Source: Deltaproteobacteria bacterium (GTDB lineage Bacteria; UBA10199; SBBF01). Taken from it: a stretch of 11,334 nt of DNA. Location of the stretch: contig JACQOY010000101.1 of assembly GCA_016207765.1 (NCBI GenBank), positions 1 to 11,334 on the forward strand, written 5' to 3'. Positions 1 to 6,933 of this stretch are shown one piece after another. The notes beneath the pieces are model-generated. The model was given only the letters and a program-made list of their open reading frames with translations, was not told where the DNA came from and did not search any database. A program made the position numbers and the translations under genes. Every line of letters starts with the position of its first letter. Positions within the stretch are counted from its first letter, which is position 1.

Positions 1-1540
1 ACGATACCGCTTCCTGCCAATCGTTGATAATGGCAATTCCATTCCGAATCTGGATAGCCTCGGCCGCATCGCGTATGGCCTGAACGTGGGCTTTGCGTTC
101 GTCGACTCCGGATAACCCCTCCGCCGGTTTATAATCTTCCGGGTAAATATCTGTTACCTTCACATCAACACGCCGGTTGGTCCCGGCCCCTTGGGTGAGC
201 AGATACTTACCCCAGCTGACCGGCATGATCTGCGAGGTTCCTTCGACGTTTAGAACCAAAACCACGGCATTCAGATCGAGGGCCAGATTGGCAAAACCTT
301 TTTTGGCCTCCCCCACACCGGCACCGGCGCGAACCCGTGTGCCCGGCGTAAAATCAATGCTCACAATCCCTTTTTGCGTCACCTTGTCTTTGACCTTGGC
401 GACGTCGGCCTTGGCCTTTTTCCGGGCGGCCGCAACCTTGGCCGGATCTCCTTCTTCGCTTGGAGGCCGAACGACAGGGGTCATGTCGCCAAAAACAAGC
501 ACAAATCCAAGGCCGGGCACCAGCTCCAGTTCCTTCTTGTAAACAAATCGACTCGGCAGACCCCGAAACAGGCCGGCAATTGCCGTAATATCGGTCCAGC
601 TTTCGTGGGTGCTGGTAATGATCAGGGGACGATTTTCAGATCGGGAACAGACAATCGCCCTGGTGATGGCTTCAAGACTTGATTGATCAATATGCGGAGA
701 CCAGCCCGAGGCCCGCATGATGTAGCTTGATATGACAGGGAGAAGTCGATTGAAGTCTTCCAGACGAATATCCCCTTTGACCTTTCCTTTCACGATCTGG
801 GCCAAAAGATCGGCAATCGAAAAGCCAAACCAGAAACCCATCTGGATGCTTGTCAGGCGACTGTGACCTGGAAGATCTTCCGGTCCCTTCCCAACCCGAC
901 GGGAAAATTCTTCGAGGGCTTGATGAACAACCGTTTTGTCTGTCCCCCATTTATCGGCCATTTCCTGGACCATGGCGCGAACGCGGGTCTTCTCGTCATC
1001 CTTCCGAACCGCCGCGCCCTCCTGCAACCGCACCGCCATGGGGGGAGGAATGAAGTTTCTTTCCTCAAGAGCGCGGAGTTGTGCGTAGGCCTCCCACAAT
1101 CTGCCCAATTGATAGGTCTGAGCCGGAACTCCTTCCTGACGGGCAAGGGCCCTAGCGATAGCCTCGGTTGAGTAAAACGGAACACCTGTCTTATCCTCGG
1201 CAGATACATCGCCAAGAACTTTTTCCCCTTCCAGACGGACCAAGGCCTCGTAGGCCAATAAAGCGGCCAACGCCTCGCTTCGGTTGAATGACGGACTTTT
1301 CCCCTTTTCAACTTCAACAAGCGATCTGCCCAACAAGGAGAGGGTTGTTCCAATTTGAATACCCAGTTGTACCGAGGGATCTTCTCCCGCCAAGACTAAT
1401 TGACGCGCAACGGCAAGCGATGTGCTATAAAGCCGTGGATCGCCATCCTCAGTTCCATCCAAAACTTCCTGACGAACGGCTTCCCATTGCTCTCTGAAAC
1501 GCGCCTGATCGGCAGGCTTGGTCAAATCGAGAGGAGTCAT
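1..1540 (-). CDS. PlsC-like (1-acylglycerol-3-phosphate acyltransferase family) protein, 3' end outside window
   Basis: The reading frame is open from an ATG at 1540 to the left edge (513 codons), so the C-terminus is missing. Residues about 305-440 follow the order of the LPLAT/PlsC family: HX4D motif I as THESWTD (H312, D317), motif II-like FVYKKELELVPGLG (332-345) then GDMTPVVR (351-358), motif III-like DFTPGTR (396-402), and a hydrophobic VVLVLNVEGT (426-435). The family moves acyl chains from acyl-ACP or acyl-CoA to glycerol phosphates or other acceptors at the membrane. Motif III normally reads FPEGTR; here the Glu is absent, so activity or substrate may differ. The first ~260 residues are a helical, charged region I do not recognise. 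No signal peptide is seen. There is no strong SD; GTG codons at 1552-1554 and 1555-1557 are alternative starts, with an in-frame TAA further upstream bounding the ORF. A sigma-28-like promoter lies about 75 bases upstream. Family call fairly sure; function inferred. Confidence 0.72.
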   Translation of the reverse strand, partial: MTPLDLTKPADQARFREQWEAVRQEVLDGTEDGDPRLYSTSLAVARQLVLAGEDPSVQLGIQIGTTLSLLGRSLVEVEKGKSPSFNRSEALAALLAYEALVRLEGEKVLGDVSAEDKTGVPFYSTEAIARALARQEGVPAQTYQLGRLWEAYAQLRALEERNFIPPPMAVRLQEGAAVRKDDEKTRVRAMVQEMADKWGTDKTVVHQALEEFSRRVGKGPEDLPGHSRLTSIQMGFWFGFSIADLLAQIVKGKVKGDIRLEDFNRLLPVISSYIMRASGWSPHIDQSSLEAITRAIVCSRSENRPLIITSTHESWTDITAIAGLFRGLPSRFVYKKELELVPGLGFVLVFGDMTPVVRPPSEEGDPAKVAAARKKAKADVAKVKDKVTQKGIVSIDFTPGTRVRAGAGVGEAKKGFANLALDLNAVVLVLNVEGTSQIMPVSWGKYLLTQGAGTNRRVDVKVTDIYPEDYKPAEGLSGVDERKAHVQAIRDAAEAIQIRNGIAIINDWQEAVS

Positions 1541-1614
1541 AAGAAAATTCACCACCCGGCCCACTCGAGGTGGACAGAATGGTGCAAGGATTTAACGTGT
1601 TATGGTTACCTTTG

Positions 1615-1641
1615 TTATCGGCGGAGAAACAGAAATGTTGC
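1615..1641 (-). promoter_or_regulatory. Sigma-28-like promoter for the PlsC-like gene (copy 1 of 3)
   Basis: On the minus strand GCAAC (1641-1637) is followed by exactly 14 bases and GCCGATAA (1622-1615). Split as 8-N11-8 this is GCAACATT-N11-GCCGATAA, against the enterobacterial FliA consensus TAAAGTTT-N11-GCCGATAA: the -10 is perfect and the -35 matches at 4 of 8. It is preceded by an A/T-rich stretch. The predicted transcript would start near 1608 and leave a ~70-base leader. It falls in the 174-bp gap between the 333-residue gene and the acyltransferase-like gene, pointing toward the latter. The same element with the same spacing precedes two other genes in the window. Confidence 0.55.
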
Positions 1642-1714
1642 TAAAAATTTTCGATCCCGCAACAAAATAACAAGGGAACGGATTAATAAATTTTTTAATT
1701 GTTCGTTTATTGCC

Positions 1715-2716
1715 TCAACGCCCCCCTCGAATCACCCGAAGAACGGGGCGAGGCGTTGTCCCTCCCGAAATCAGTGGCCCTCCCAGAGGATGAGACAAAA
1801 CACCTCTGCTTTCTGCAACCCTTTCGACTTTTTCACCTTCTTCGCCGAAACCATCCACCTCAGCCGATACCATTTCTTCTACAACCTGTTTGTCCGTTTC
1901 CGCCGGCTCTGCCATCAACACATCCCGAGGGTCGAGTTGGCGTAAGGTATTTTCGTCGGCAAAAACAAGACCCCCTTCCCGCCAGAGATTCACCGCGCCA
2001 CCGCCATTGCCTCCGCCCATCCCTTTTAAACCATCTTTTTTCAGAAACGGAGACGAATCATATACCGGTGTTCCCGGGCCCACAAATAACAAGGCCCGCC
2101 TGGGCTTTTTCGCCGCTTCTGTTTTGAGTATCCTCCGCCATGCTTCCGTCTCTTCGACCAAGGGGGCATCAAAAAGAGAGCGGTGAATCCCAGCCGGCAA
2201 GGGGCGTTGTAGCGGTTCCGATTTCAGAGGGCGGACCGGGGGTGCGCCGTCGACAAACTGAAATGGCAAACGGTCGGAAAAAATACGCGCGGCCATCGCC
2301 TGATTCGCTGGTATTTTTTTTCCTTGTTCGATTTTTCCAAGGGCCCCTTTTGCCGACAAAAGGACGCGGCGGAGACGATCAAGGTCTTGCCATACATGGT
2401 TATGGCTGACCCCCATCCCTTCGTAGAGCGCGGATAAAAATTGGTAGCGGGCATAAAGAAACGACAATGCTGTCAGAAGATAAGCGTGTTTGTCAGGACT
2501 TTCGTAAAGGCTCTCGATCTGCGCCGACAAGCCTTCCAACATCTCTCTCGCCTCGACGGCCGCCTGATCAATTTCGGCCAACGTCGCCCCAAAAATGGCA
2601 GGACCCTCCCCTGTGGCCAAATCAATGGCGGTTAACAGCTCTGGGGGATCAAACCGAGGGTTTTGGGCCAACACTTGGTCCCAAAGATGGTTGATGCGAT
2701 CGAGATTAATCGGCAT
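1715..2716 (-). CDS. Protein of unknown function, 333 aa
   Basis: I do not recognise this protein. Residues 1-150 are predicted mainly helical, with a leucine- and aromatic-rich segment (about 75-100) and a charged helix (about 107-134). Residues 155-205 are rich in proline and basic residues; 206-220 (RRALLFVGPGTPVYD) has a beta-strand look; a glycine-rich linker GGGNGGG lies at 234-240; the tail 270-310 is acidic and 310-333 is Gly/Pro/Arg-rich. No signal peptide or membrane span is evident, so it is probably cytoplasmic or exported by a leaderless route. The ATG at 2716 has no SD. A sigma-28-like element lies about 50 bases upstream, and TACAAT sits four bases before the ATG. It is separated by 127 bp from ribD, so it is probably its own transcription unit, likely co-regulated with the next gene leftward. 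Real gene rather than shadow: long, with no competing homologue on the other strand. Confidence 0.7.
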   Translation of the reverse strand: MPINLDRINHLWDQVLAQNPRFDPPELLTAIDLATGEGPAIFGATLAEIDQAAVEAREMLEGLSAQIESLYESPDKHAYLLTALSFLYARYQFLSALYEGMGVSHNHVWQDLDRLRRVLLSAKGALGKIEQGKKIPANQAMAARIFSDRLPFQFVDGAPPVRPLKSEPLQRPLPAGIHRSLFDAPLVEETEAWRRILKTEAAKKPRRALLFVGPGTPVYDSSPFLKKDGLKGMGGGNGGGAVNLWREGGLVFADENTLRQLDPRDVLMAEPAETDKQVVEEMVSAEVDGFGEEGEKVERVAESRGVLSHPLGGPLISGGTTPRPVLRVIRGGR

Positions 2717-2765
2717 ATTAATTGTACACGGAGGGTTAGGATAAATCTATATCCGGCACAAGTCA

Positions 2766-2792
2766 TTATCGGCCTTCAGCGGTAAAAGTTGC
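2766..2792 (-). promoter_or_regulatory. Sigma-28-like promoter for the 333-aa gene (copy 2 of 3)
   Basis: On the minus strand GCAAC (2792-2788), 14 bases, then GCCGATAA (2773-2766). As 8-N11-8 it reads GCAACTTT-N11-GCCGATAA, matching the FliA consensus at 5 of 8 in the -35 and 8 of 8 in the -10. With the copy upstream of the gene at 11182 it also shares the flanking TCAC before GCAAC and TTTT after it. Expected transcript start is near 2759, giving a ~43-base leader. Confidence 0.6.
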
Positions 2793-2801
2793 GTGAAATT
2801 T

Positions 2802-2820
2802 TTTAATAAATTTTATTAAA
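2802..2820. repeat. A/T-only perfect inverted repeat between ribD and the 333-aa gene
   Basis: TTTAATAAA and TTTATTAAA are perfect inverted arms around one central base. The palindrome sits 24 bp past the ribD stop and just upstream of the sigma-28-like -35 region. It could be a weak transcript end for the ribD operon, a protein-binding site, or an UP-element-like stretch. There is no GC-rich stem, so it is not a classical intrinsic terminator. Confidence 0.35.
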
Positions 2821-2843
2821 GTAAATCTTATTTTGAAAGGTGA

Positions 2844-4064
2844 TTATTGAAGAATAAAATGAACCTCGATGTCCGGTCCGGAAGGGGTTACCGAAGAAAT
2901 TTTAAACGGAAATTTTTTGAGAGTGCTGGTTGGAAAGAGATCAAGTCCTGCGGGCCCCAAAATCTTGGGGGCAACAAACAGGATCAATTCGTCGCAGAGA
3001 CCACTTTTTAAAAAAGAGGCAAAAACCTTCGCCCCCCCTTCCACCAAAACAGAGGTGATATTTCGATGGGCAAGTTCTTTCATCAGATTTGCAAGAGAAA
3101 CCTGGCCACGTTTTGACTTCGTTTGGATCATCTCCACCCTCCCCCTTTCCCCCTCCCCTCCAGGGAGGGGGGATTTTACTTTTCCCCTCTCCCTGGAGGG
3201 GAGAGGGCCAGGGAGAGGGTGACGCACGACCGTTGCGACTAAAACCGACCCACCATCCGATATGAAAATTTTTGATTTAACGGTTACTTCTGACTTACTA
3301 TCTAAGATAATCCTCAAAGGCTGTTTGGCACCGGGAATTCCCCTCACATTGAGCCGCGGATTGTCCGAGATCACCGTGTTTTTTCCAACTAAAACCGCAT
3401 CAACCTGGGCACGGAGTTGATGAACACGGCGACGGGAAATCGGACTCGTGATCCAGTGAGTACCCCTCTCCCTGACCCTCTCCCCCCAGGGGAGAGGGGA
3501 CTTTCTTGATCCCCCCTCCCTGGAGGGGAGGGGGCCAGGGGGAGGGTGAATTCCGGCGGCAATTTTCCCGTCCAGACTCACCCCCGCTTTCAAAATAACA
3601 TACGGCCTCTTCTTGACAACCCAAGTCAGAAAAAACCGGTTCAGCTCACGCGCCTCTTTTTCCAAAACCCCTTCCGTCACCCGGATGCCCGATTTTTTGA
3701 GGAGCCTGACCGATTTTCCGGCGACGAGCGGATTCGGGTCGCGGTGGGCAATCACCACCCGTTTGATTCTGCTCTTGATGATGGGAGAAACACACGGTGG
3801 TGTCCGGCCATGATGAAAACAGGGTTCGAGGTTGCAATAAAGCGTGGCCCCAAGGGGGCTAGCCCCGTGGGCTCTATAGCCGATTTTTTTCAGCGCCTCG
3901 ATCTCGGCATGGGGGCCGCCGACACGACGATGATAGCCTTCCGCGAGAATACGATCGTTTTTGACGATAACAGCTCCGACCATCGGATTGGGGGAGGTCT
4001 TCCTCGCTCCTTTCCGAGCCAATTCGAGACATCGGCGCATATAGTAAATATCGGTGTGGCGCAT
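2844..4064 (-). CDS. ribD: RibD: bifunctional diaminohydroxyphosphoribosylaminopyrimidine deaminase / 5-amino-6-(5-phosphoribosylamino)uracil reductase, with two repeat-encoded insertions
   Basis: Catalyses the second and third steps of riboflavin synthesis in the cytoplasm. Residues 1-150 are the zinc deaminase domain: SPNPMVGAV (24-32), HAE (H52, E54), and PCFHHGRTPPC (C82, C91) supply the zinc ligands and catalytic Glu; DPNPLVAGK follows at 109-117. Residues 155-406 are the NADPH-dependent reductase, with SLDGKIA (163-169), RVHQLRAQVDAVLVG (213-227), DNPRLNVR (234-241) and LVEGGAKV (340-347). At 406 residues it is long for the family; residues 173-201 and 282-310 are encoded by two copies of an 87-bp palindromic repeat, and removing both leaves 348, a normal size. 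Both copies keep frame and contain no stop. The start at 4064 fits the usual N-terminus, but there is no SD and the leader is made of heptamer repeats. It is the last gene of the leftward operon. Identity certain; enzyme activity with the insertions is unproven. Confidence 0.95.
   Translation of the reverse strand: MRHTDIYYMRRCLELARKGARKTSPNPMVGAVIVKNDRILAEGYHRRVGGPHAEIEALKKIGYRAHGASPLGATLYCNLEPCFHHGRTPPCVSPIIKSRIKRVVIAHRDPNPLVAGKSVRLLKKSGIRVTEGVLEKEARELNRFFLTWVVKKRPYVILKAGVSLDGKIAAGIHPPPGPLPSREGGSRKSPLPWGERVRERGTHWITSPISRRRVHQLRAQVDAVLVGKNTVISDNPRLNVRGIPGAKQPLRIILDSKSEVTVKSKIFISDGGSVLVATVVRHPLPGPLPSRERGKVKSPLPGGEGERGRVEMIQTKSKRGQVSLANLMKELAHRNITSVLVEGGAKVFASFLKSGLCDELILFVAPKILGPAGLDLFPTSTLKKFPFKISSVTPSGPDIEVHFILQ
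3135..3221 (-). repeat. 87-bp palindromic repeat inside ribD, copy A
   Basis: The element runs from CACCCT to AGGGTG with long internal inverted arms (CCCTCTCCCTGG / CCAGGGAGAGGG type) around an A/T-rich centre. It aligns without gaps to the second copy at 3462-3548, same length and same orientation, 69 of 87 positions identical by my hand count. It encodes residues 282-310 of RibD, beginning HPLPGPLPSRERG. Peptides of this HPLPGPLPSRE / SPLPGGEG type appear wherever this widespread CCCTCTCCC-type bacterial palindrome is translated. It lies in a variable loop of the reductase domain, after VLVATV. Confidence 0.85.
3462..3548 (-). repeat. 87-bp palindromic repeat inside ribD, copy B
   Basis: Second copy, exactly 87 bp and therefore 29 codons, read in the same strand and frame as copy A. 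It encodes RibD residues 173-201, beginning HPPPGPLPSREGG. The right-hand 37 bp are nearly identical to copy A, while the centre and left arm have drifted. It interrupts the segment that in other RibD proteins joins SLDGKIA to the WIT(S/G) motif, next to the reductase active site. Confidence 0.85.
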
Positions 4065-4068
4065 GCAA

Positions 4069-4176
4069 GACCAGTGACCAGTGACTCGTGACCAGTGACC
4101 TTTTGAAGAGACCAGTGACCCGTGACCCGTGACCTGAAGCTTTTGGTCTCTGGTCTCTGGTCCCTTGTCCCTGGTC
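4069..4176. repeat. Heptamer tandem repeat arranged as an inverted repeat, nrdR-ribD spacer
   Basis: Three blocks of a 7-bp unit (minus strand GGTCACT / GGTCACG): 4069-4100 (four units plus GGTC), 4110-4134 (three units plus GGTC), and 4145-4176 in the opposite orientation (GGTCTCT, GGTCCCT variants on the plus strand). The two outer 32-bp blocks pair with 25 of 32 positions complementary. The right block includes the first base of the nrdR stop codon region and the left block ends four bases before the ribD ATG, so the repeat fills the whole spacer. In the leftward transcript it would fold into strong alternative hairpins in front of ribD. No CRISPR-like spacers are present. Confidence 0.8.
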
Positions 4177-4634
4177 TATTTTTTCCCTTCCACAATCCCC
4201 TTCAGTTCCTCCATGAATTCATTCACATCCTTGAACGACCGATACACCGAGGCAAAACGGACATAGGCAACCGGATCGATTCGATGCAAGGCATTCATCA
4301 CCCGCTGGCCGATGCGGCTTGAGGGAACCTCCTTTTCGCCGCTTTCCTGAAGCTCGCGCTCAATTCCATCCACCATCTTTTCGATGGTTTCGGTGGAGAC
4401 CGGCCGCTTCTCGCAGGCCTTTTTCAAGCCACCGATAATTTTCAATCGGTCGAACGGCTCGCGTCGGCCATCTTTTTTGGCGATCATCGGAAGGATTTCT
4501 TCAACCCGTTCGTAGGTGGTATAACGTTTTTGGCAGGATTCACACTCGCGGCGCCGGCGGATGATATCCCCCTCGCCCGATTCGCGCGAATCGATAACCT
4601 TGCTTTCGGCGTGGGAACAAAATGGGCATTTCAT
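4176..4634 (-). CDS. nrdR: NrdR transcriptional repressor of ribonucleotide reductase genes
   Basis: Full-length family member, 152 residues. The N-terminal zinc ribbon has C3/C6 (CPFC) and C31/C34 (CESC) with the characteristic [20 protein letters not shown] stretch around 24-43. The ATP-cone domain follows from about residue 49 to 139 and includes [32 protein letters not shown]. NrdR senses ATP/dATP and binds NrdR boxes at nrd promoters. It lies between glyA and ribD, as in many proteobacteria. There is no SD ahead of the ATG at 4634, and an 86-bp spacer with a palindromic repeat separates it from glyA, so its translation may be weak or dependent on other signals. No NrdR box was seen in the window, and no ribonucleotide reductase gene. 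Confidence 0.96.
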   Translation of the reverse strand: MKCPFCSHAESKVIDSRESGEGDIIRRRRECESCQKRYTTYERVEEILPMIAKKDGRREPFDRLKIIGGLKKACEKRPVSTETIEKMVDGIERELQESGEKEVPSSRIGQRVMNALHRIDPVAYVRFASVYRSFKDVNEFMEELKGIVEGKK

Positions 4635-4657
4635 GGAAAAGTGGGAACGCCAAATTC

Positions 4658-4714
4658 GTCATCCCCGCGAAAGCGGGGATCCACTGGATTCCCGCTTACT
4701 ACTGCGGGAATGAC
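4658..4714. repeat. Palindromic intergenic repeat (GTCATCCCCGC...GCGGGAATGAC)
   Basis: A 57-bp element with inverted ends GTCATCCCCGC and GCGGGAATGAC. It contains two inner hairpins: ATCCCCGCGAAAGCGGGGAT (4661-4680), and GGATTCCCGC / GCGGGAAT closing over TTACTACT. The motif belongs to the widespread ATTCCC-N8-GGGAAT class of bacterial intergenic repeats (the dRS3-type core in Neisseria is the best known). It fills the glyA-nrdR spacer and could act as a transcript-stabilising or attenuating hairpin downstream of glyA. Confidence 0.75.
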
Positions 4715-4720
4715 AATCCT

Positions 4721-5962
4721 TTATCGGTACAACGGAAATTTCTTGCACAATTCTTCGACATTCTGATGAATATCCGTGATCTTCTTTTCATTCGTCACAT
4801 CGTTTAAAACATCAATCATCCAATCGCCGATCTGTTTCATCTCGGCCTCTTTCATGCCGCGGGTGGTCAGCGCCGGCGTCCCGACACGGATTCCGCTTGT
4901 TACAAAGGGTGAACGGGTCTCGCCGGGAACGGTGTTTTTGTTGACGGTAATTCCCGCCCGGCCCAGGGCCTCTTCGGCGTCCTTGCCCGAGATGGTTTTG
5001 TTTTTCAGATCGACCAAGATGAGGTGATTGTCGGTCCCCCCGGAAACCAGATTGTAGCCGGAATCGAGAAAGACTGATGCCAAGCCTTTGGCATTTTTGA
5101 TGATCTGTTTGCAATATTCCTTGAATGAAGGTTCCAGCGCCTCTTTAAAGGCCACCGCCTTGGCGGCGATGACGTGCATGAGCGGTCCCCCCTGAATGCC
5201 GGGAAAAATCTTTTTGTTCACCTCTCTTGCCCCCTCCTCACGACAGAGGATCATCCCCCCTCTGGGGCCCCGAAGCGTCTTGTGCGTGGTGGTTGTCACA
5301 TACTCGCAATAGGGAACCGGATCGGGATGCAAGCCGGCCGCCACCAGCCCCGCGGGATGGGCAATATCGGCCATGATGGAAGCCCCCACCTCGTCGGCGA
5401 TTTGGCGGAAGATCTTGAAGTCGATGGTGCGTGGATAGGCGGAGGCGCCACAGACAATCAGCCGGGGATGGCTCTTTTTGGCCAGATCGCGGACCTGATC
5501 GTAATCGATCCGCCCCGTTTCGTGATTTAGCCCGTAAGGAACAACCTTGAAAAGCTGACCGGAAAAATTGACCGGCGAGCCGTGGGTCAAATGCCCCCCC
5601 TCGGAGAGGTTCTGCCCCATGACCACATCGCCCGGTTTGCAAGCCGCCAGATAAACCGCCATGTTGGCCTGCGAACCGCTGTGGGGCTGGACATTGGCGT
5701 GGTCGGCCCCAAAAAGTTTTTTGGCCCGCTGGATGGCGAGATCTTCCGCAATATCCACAAACTCGCATCCGCCATAGTAGCGCTTGTGGGGGTAACCTTC
5801 CGCATACTTGTTGGTCATGACCGACCCCAGTGCCTCCAGGACAGCCTTGGAGACAAAATTCTCCGAGGCGATCATTTCGAGTTTGTACTCCTGCCGGCCG
5901 ATTTCTTTCTGGATTGACTGGTGGATTTCGGGATCGAATTGCTGAAGGGATTGTTTGTTCAT
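4721..5962 (-). CDS. glyA: GlyA serine hydroxymethyltransferase
   Basis: PLP-dependent cytosolic enzyme that converts serine and tetrahydrofolate to glycine and 5,10-methylene-tetrahydrofolate. Family signatures are intact: [10 protein letters not shown] (32-41), [15 protein letters not shown] (51-65), [11 protein letters not shown] (94-104), DIAHPAG (199-205, PLP-contacting Asp and His), and the PLP-lysine motif [14 protein letters not shown] with K228, then [14 protein letters not shown] near the C-terminus for substrate-carboxylate binding. Length of 413 is normal. I place the start at the ATG at 5962, which overlaps the rpiB stop as ATGA and suggests translational coupling; an in-frame TTG two codons upstream (5968) is less likely. 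Confidence 0.97.
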   Translation of the reverse strand: MNKQSLQQFDPEIHQSIQKEIGRQEYKLEMIASENFVSKAVLEALGSVMTNKYAEGYPHKRYYGGCEFVDIAEDLAIQRAKKLFGADHANVQPHSGSQANMAVYLAACKPGDVVMGQNLSEGGHLTHGSPVNFSGQLFKVVPYGLNHETGRIDYDQVRDLAKKSHPRLIVCGASAYPRTIDFKIFRQIADEVGASIMADIAHPAGLVAAGLHPDPVPYCEYVTTTTHKTLRGPRGGMILCREEGAREVNKKIFPGIQGGPLMHVIAAKAVAFKEALEPSFKEYCKQIIKNAKGLASVFLDSGYNLVSGGTDNHLILVDLKNKTISGKDAEEALGRAGITVNKNTVPGETRSPFVTSGIRVGTPALTTRGMKEAEMKQIGDWMIDVLNDVTNEKKITDIHQNVEELCKKFPLYR

Positions 5963-6408
5963 GGGCAATTTTTATCTTCAATCTTCTTTATCTTTTCAAC
6001 CCGCTTTTCGTGCCGTCCGCCGGCAAACGGGGTTTGAAGAAACGTTTTCACGATTTCGCGCGCGACCACGGGTTTCACGACACGCCCGCCGAGACAGAGG
6101 ACATTCAAATCGTTGTGCTCACGGGATGCCTTGGCGGTGAAAAGATCGCCGATCGCCGCCGCCCGAACCCCCTTGAATTTGTTGGCGGTAATGGCCATGC
6201 CAACACCGGTGCCGCAAAGAAGAATGCCGCGTTCGGCTTCACCCGCCGACACTTTGCGGGCGACTTGGGAGGCAAAATCAGGATAATCAACCGAGTTCTC
6301 GGAATGACATCCCAAATCTTCAAAAGACGCTTTTATTTCCTTTAAGGCACCAATGACTTCCTTCTTGAGGGGGAATCCGGCATGATCGGAGGCGAGAACG
6401 ATTTTCAT
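5959..6408 (-). CDS. rpiB: RpiB ribose-5-phosphate isomerase B
   Basis: Interconverts ribose 5-phosphate and ribulose 5-phosphate in the pentose phosphate pathway. The 149-residue protein has the LacAB/RpiB signatures: SDHAG (7-11), the active-site [17 protein letters not shown] (61-77, C65 and T67), REHND (96-100, H98), and GGRHEKRV (130-137) for phosphate binding. Start chosen at the ATG at 6408, sharing one base with the acpP stop (TGATG), with AAAGG about six bases upstream as SD. A GTG one codon earlier (6411) is possible. It overlaps acpP and glyA on either side, so the three are almost certainly one transcript. Confidence 0.95.
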   Translation of the reverse strand: MKIVLASDHAGFPLKKEVIGALKEIKASFEDLGCHSENSVDYPDFASQVARKVSAGEAERGILLCGTGVGMAITANKFKGVRAAAIGDLFTAKASREHNDLNVLCLGGRVVKPVVAREIVKTFLQTPFAGGRHEKRVEKIKKIEDKNCP

Positions 6409-6659
6409 CACTGACCTTTGTTCATCACGTAATCGATGGCGTTTTGCACCGTCTGGATTTTTTCGGCGTCTTCGTCGGGAATTTCCATTTCGAATTCCTC
6501 TTCCATCGCCATGACCAGCTCGACAATATCAAGCGAATCGGCCCCCAGATCGTCCAAAAAACTCGCCTCGTTGTTGATTTCTTCCTCCCTCAAACCGAGT
6601 TGTTCCGCGATGATTTCCTTGATTTTCGCCTCCACAGCAGGGGCGCGCTTCTTGGCCAT
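6408..6659 (-). CDS. acpP: Acyl carrier protein
   Basis: Small acidic four-helix carrier of fatty-acid synthesis; the GADSLD motif holds S42, the site of 4'-phosphopantetheine attachment. [21 protein letters not shown] and IPDEDAEKI are near-textbook helix II/III sequences, and the 83-residue length is normal. The ATG at 6659 is preferred because GGGGA (6672-6668) is eight bases upstream; an in-frame ATG at 6668 would have no spacing from that SD. It starts 15 bp after the rpmF stop and ends inside the rpiB start. The fabF gene that often follows acpP in related operons is absent here. Confidence 0.94.
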   Translation of the reverse strand: MAKKRAPAVEAKIKEIIAEQLGLREEEINNEASFLDDLGADSLDIVELVMAMEEEFEMEIPDEDAEKIQTVQNAIDYVMNKGQ

Positions 6660-6667
6660 AAGACTCA

Positions 6668-6672
6668 TCCCC
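6668..6672 (-). promoter_or_regulatory. Ribosome binding site deciding the acpP start
   Basis: GGGGA on the minus strand lies eight bases before the ATG at 6659 and directly touches the alternative ATG at 6668. Only the inner ATG has usable spacing. Confidence 0.55.
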
Positions 6673-6674
6673 GA

Positions 6675-6857
6675 TTAGACCTGATCCATTTTGATCACTT
6701 CACGGTCGCGGTAGTACCCGCAATGAATGCAAACCCGGTGGGGAAGCTTCGGCGACCGGCACCGGGGGCAAACGGACAATGAAGAAGAGTAAAGCCGGTC
6801 ATGCGAACGACGCATGTTTCTTTTTGATTTTGACACTCGACGCTTTGGTAATGACAT
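6675..6857 (-). CDS. rpmF: Ribosomal protein L32
   Basis: 60-residue component of the large ribosomal subunit. The N-terminus MSLPKRRVSKSKRNMRRSH is the usual basic rRNA-binding tail, followed by a zinc ribbon with C30/C33 (CPRC) and C43/C46 (CIHC), i.e. the zinc-binding form of L32. GGAG about eight bases ahead of the ATG at 6857 is a good SD. It follows yceD (DUF177), the usual partner, but after a 175-bp spacer full of hairpins rather than the usual short gap, and it is followed directly by acpP. Confidence 0.96.
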   Translation of the reverse strand: MSLPKRRVSKSKRNMRRSHDRLYSSSLSVCPRCRSPKLPHRVCIHCGYYRDREVIKMDQV

Positions 6858-6898
6858 ATTTTTACTCCAAAAAAGAAGCGAGGATGATTACTACGCCT

Positions 6899-6924
6899 CT
6901 CAAGCGGTGTCAAGCGCGCTTGAG
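6899..6924. repeat. Inverted repeat CTCAAGCG / CGCTTGAG with inner perfect palindrome
   Basis: CTCAAGCG (6899-6906) and CGCTTGAG (6917-6924) are perfect inverted arms around ten bases. The right arm also takes part in a second, exclusive 12-bp perfect palindrome, CAAGCGCGCTTG (6911-6922). The two pairings compete for the same bases. No U-tract follows on either strand, so it is not an intrinsic terminator. It lies about 40 bp upstream of the rpmF start. Confidence 0.6.
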
Positions 6925-6933
6925 GGGGTCCCT

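Noticed and set aside
177..682. Plus-strand reading frames across the left edge
   Set aside because: They lie opposite the continuous minus-strand frame that carries recognisable PlsC motifs; their products are low-complexity with no family features.
2844..4064. ribD as a pseudogene or frameshifted gene
   Set aside because: The frame is intact from start to stop through both inserts and all catalytic motifs of both domains are present.
4069..4176. CRISPR array
   Set aside because: The unit is 7 bp, contiguous, without unique spacers, and in both orientations.
3546..4195. Long plus- and minus-strand frames across ribD's deaminase part and the heptamer repeats
   Set aside because: The conserved RibD frame explains the region; products such as VTGHWSLVTG are just the translated heptamer repeat.
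4622..4807. Small plus-strand protein with [13 protein letters not shown]
   Set aside because: This peptide is the standard read-through product of the widespread palindromic intergenic repeat, not a gene.
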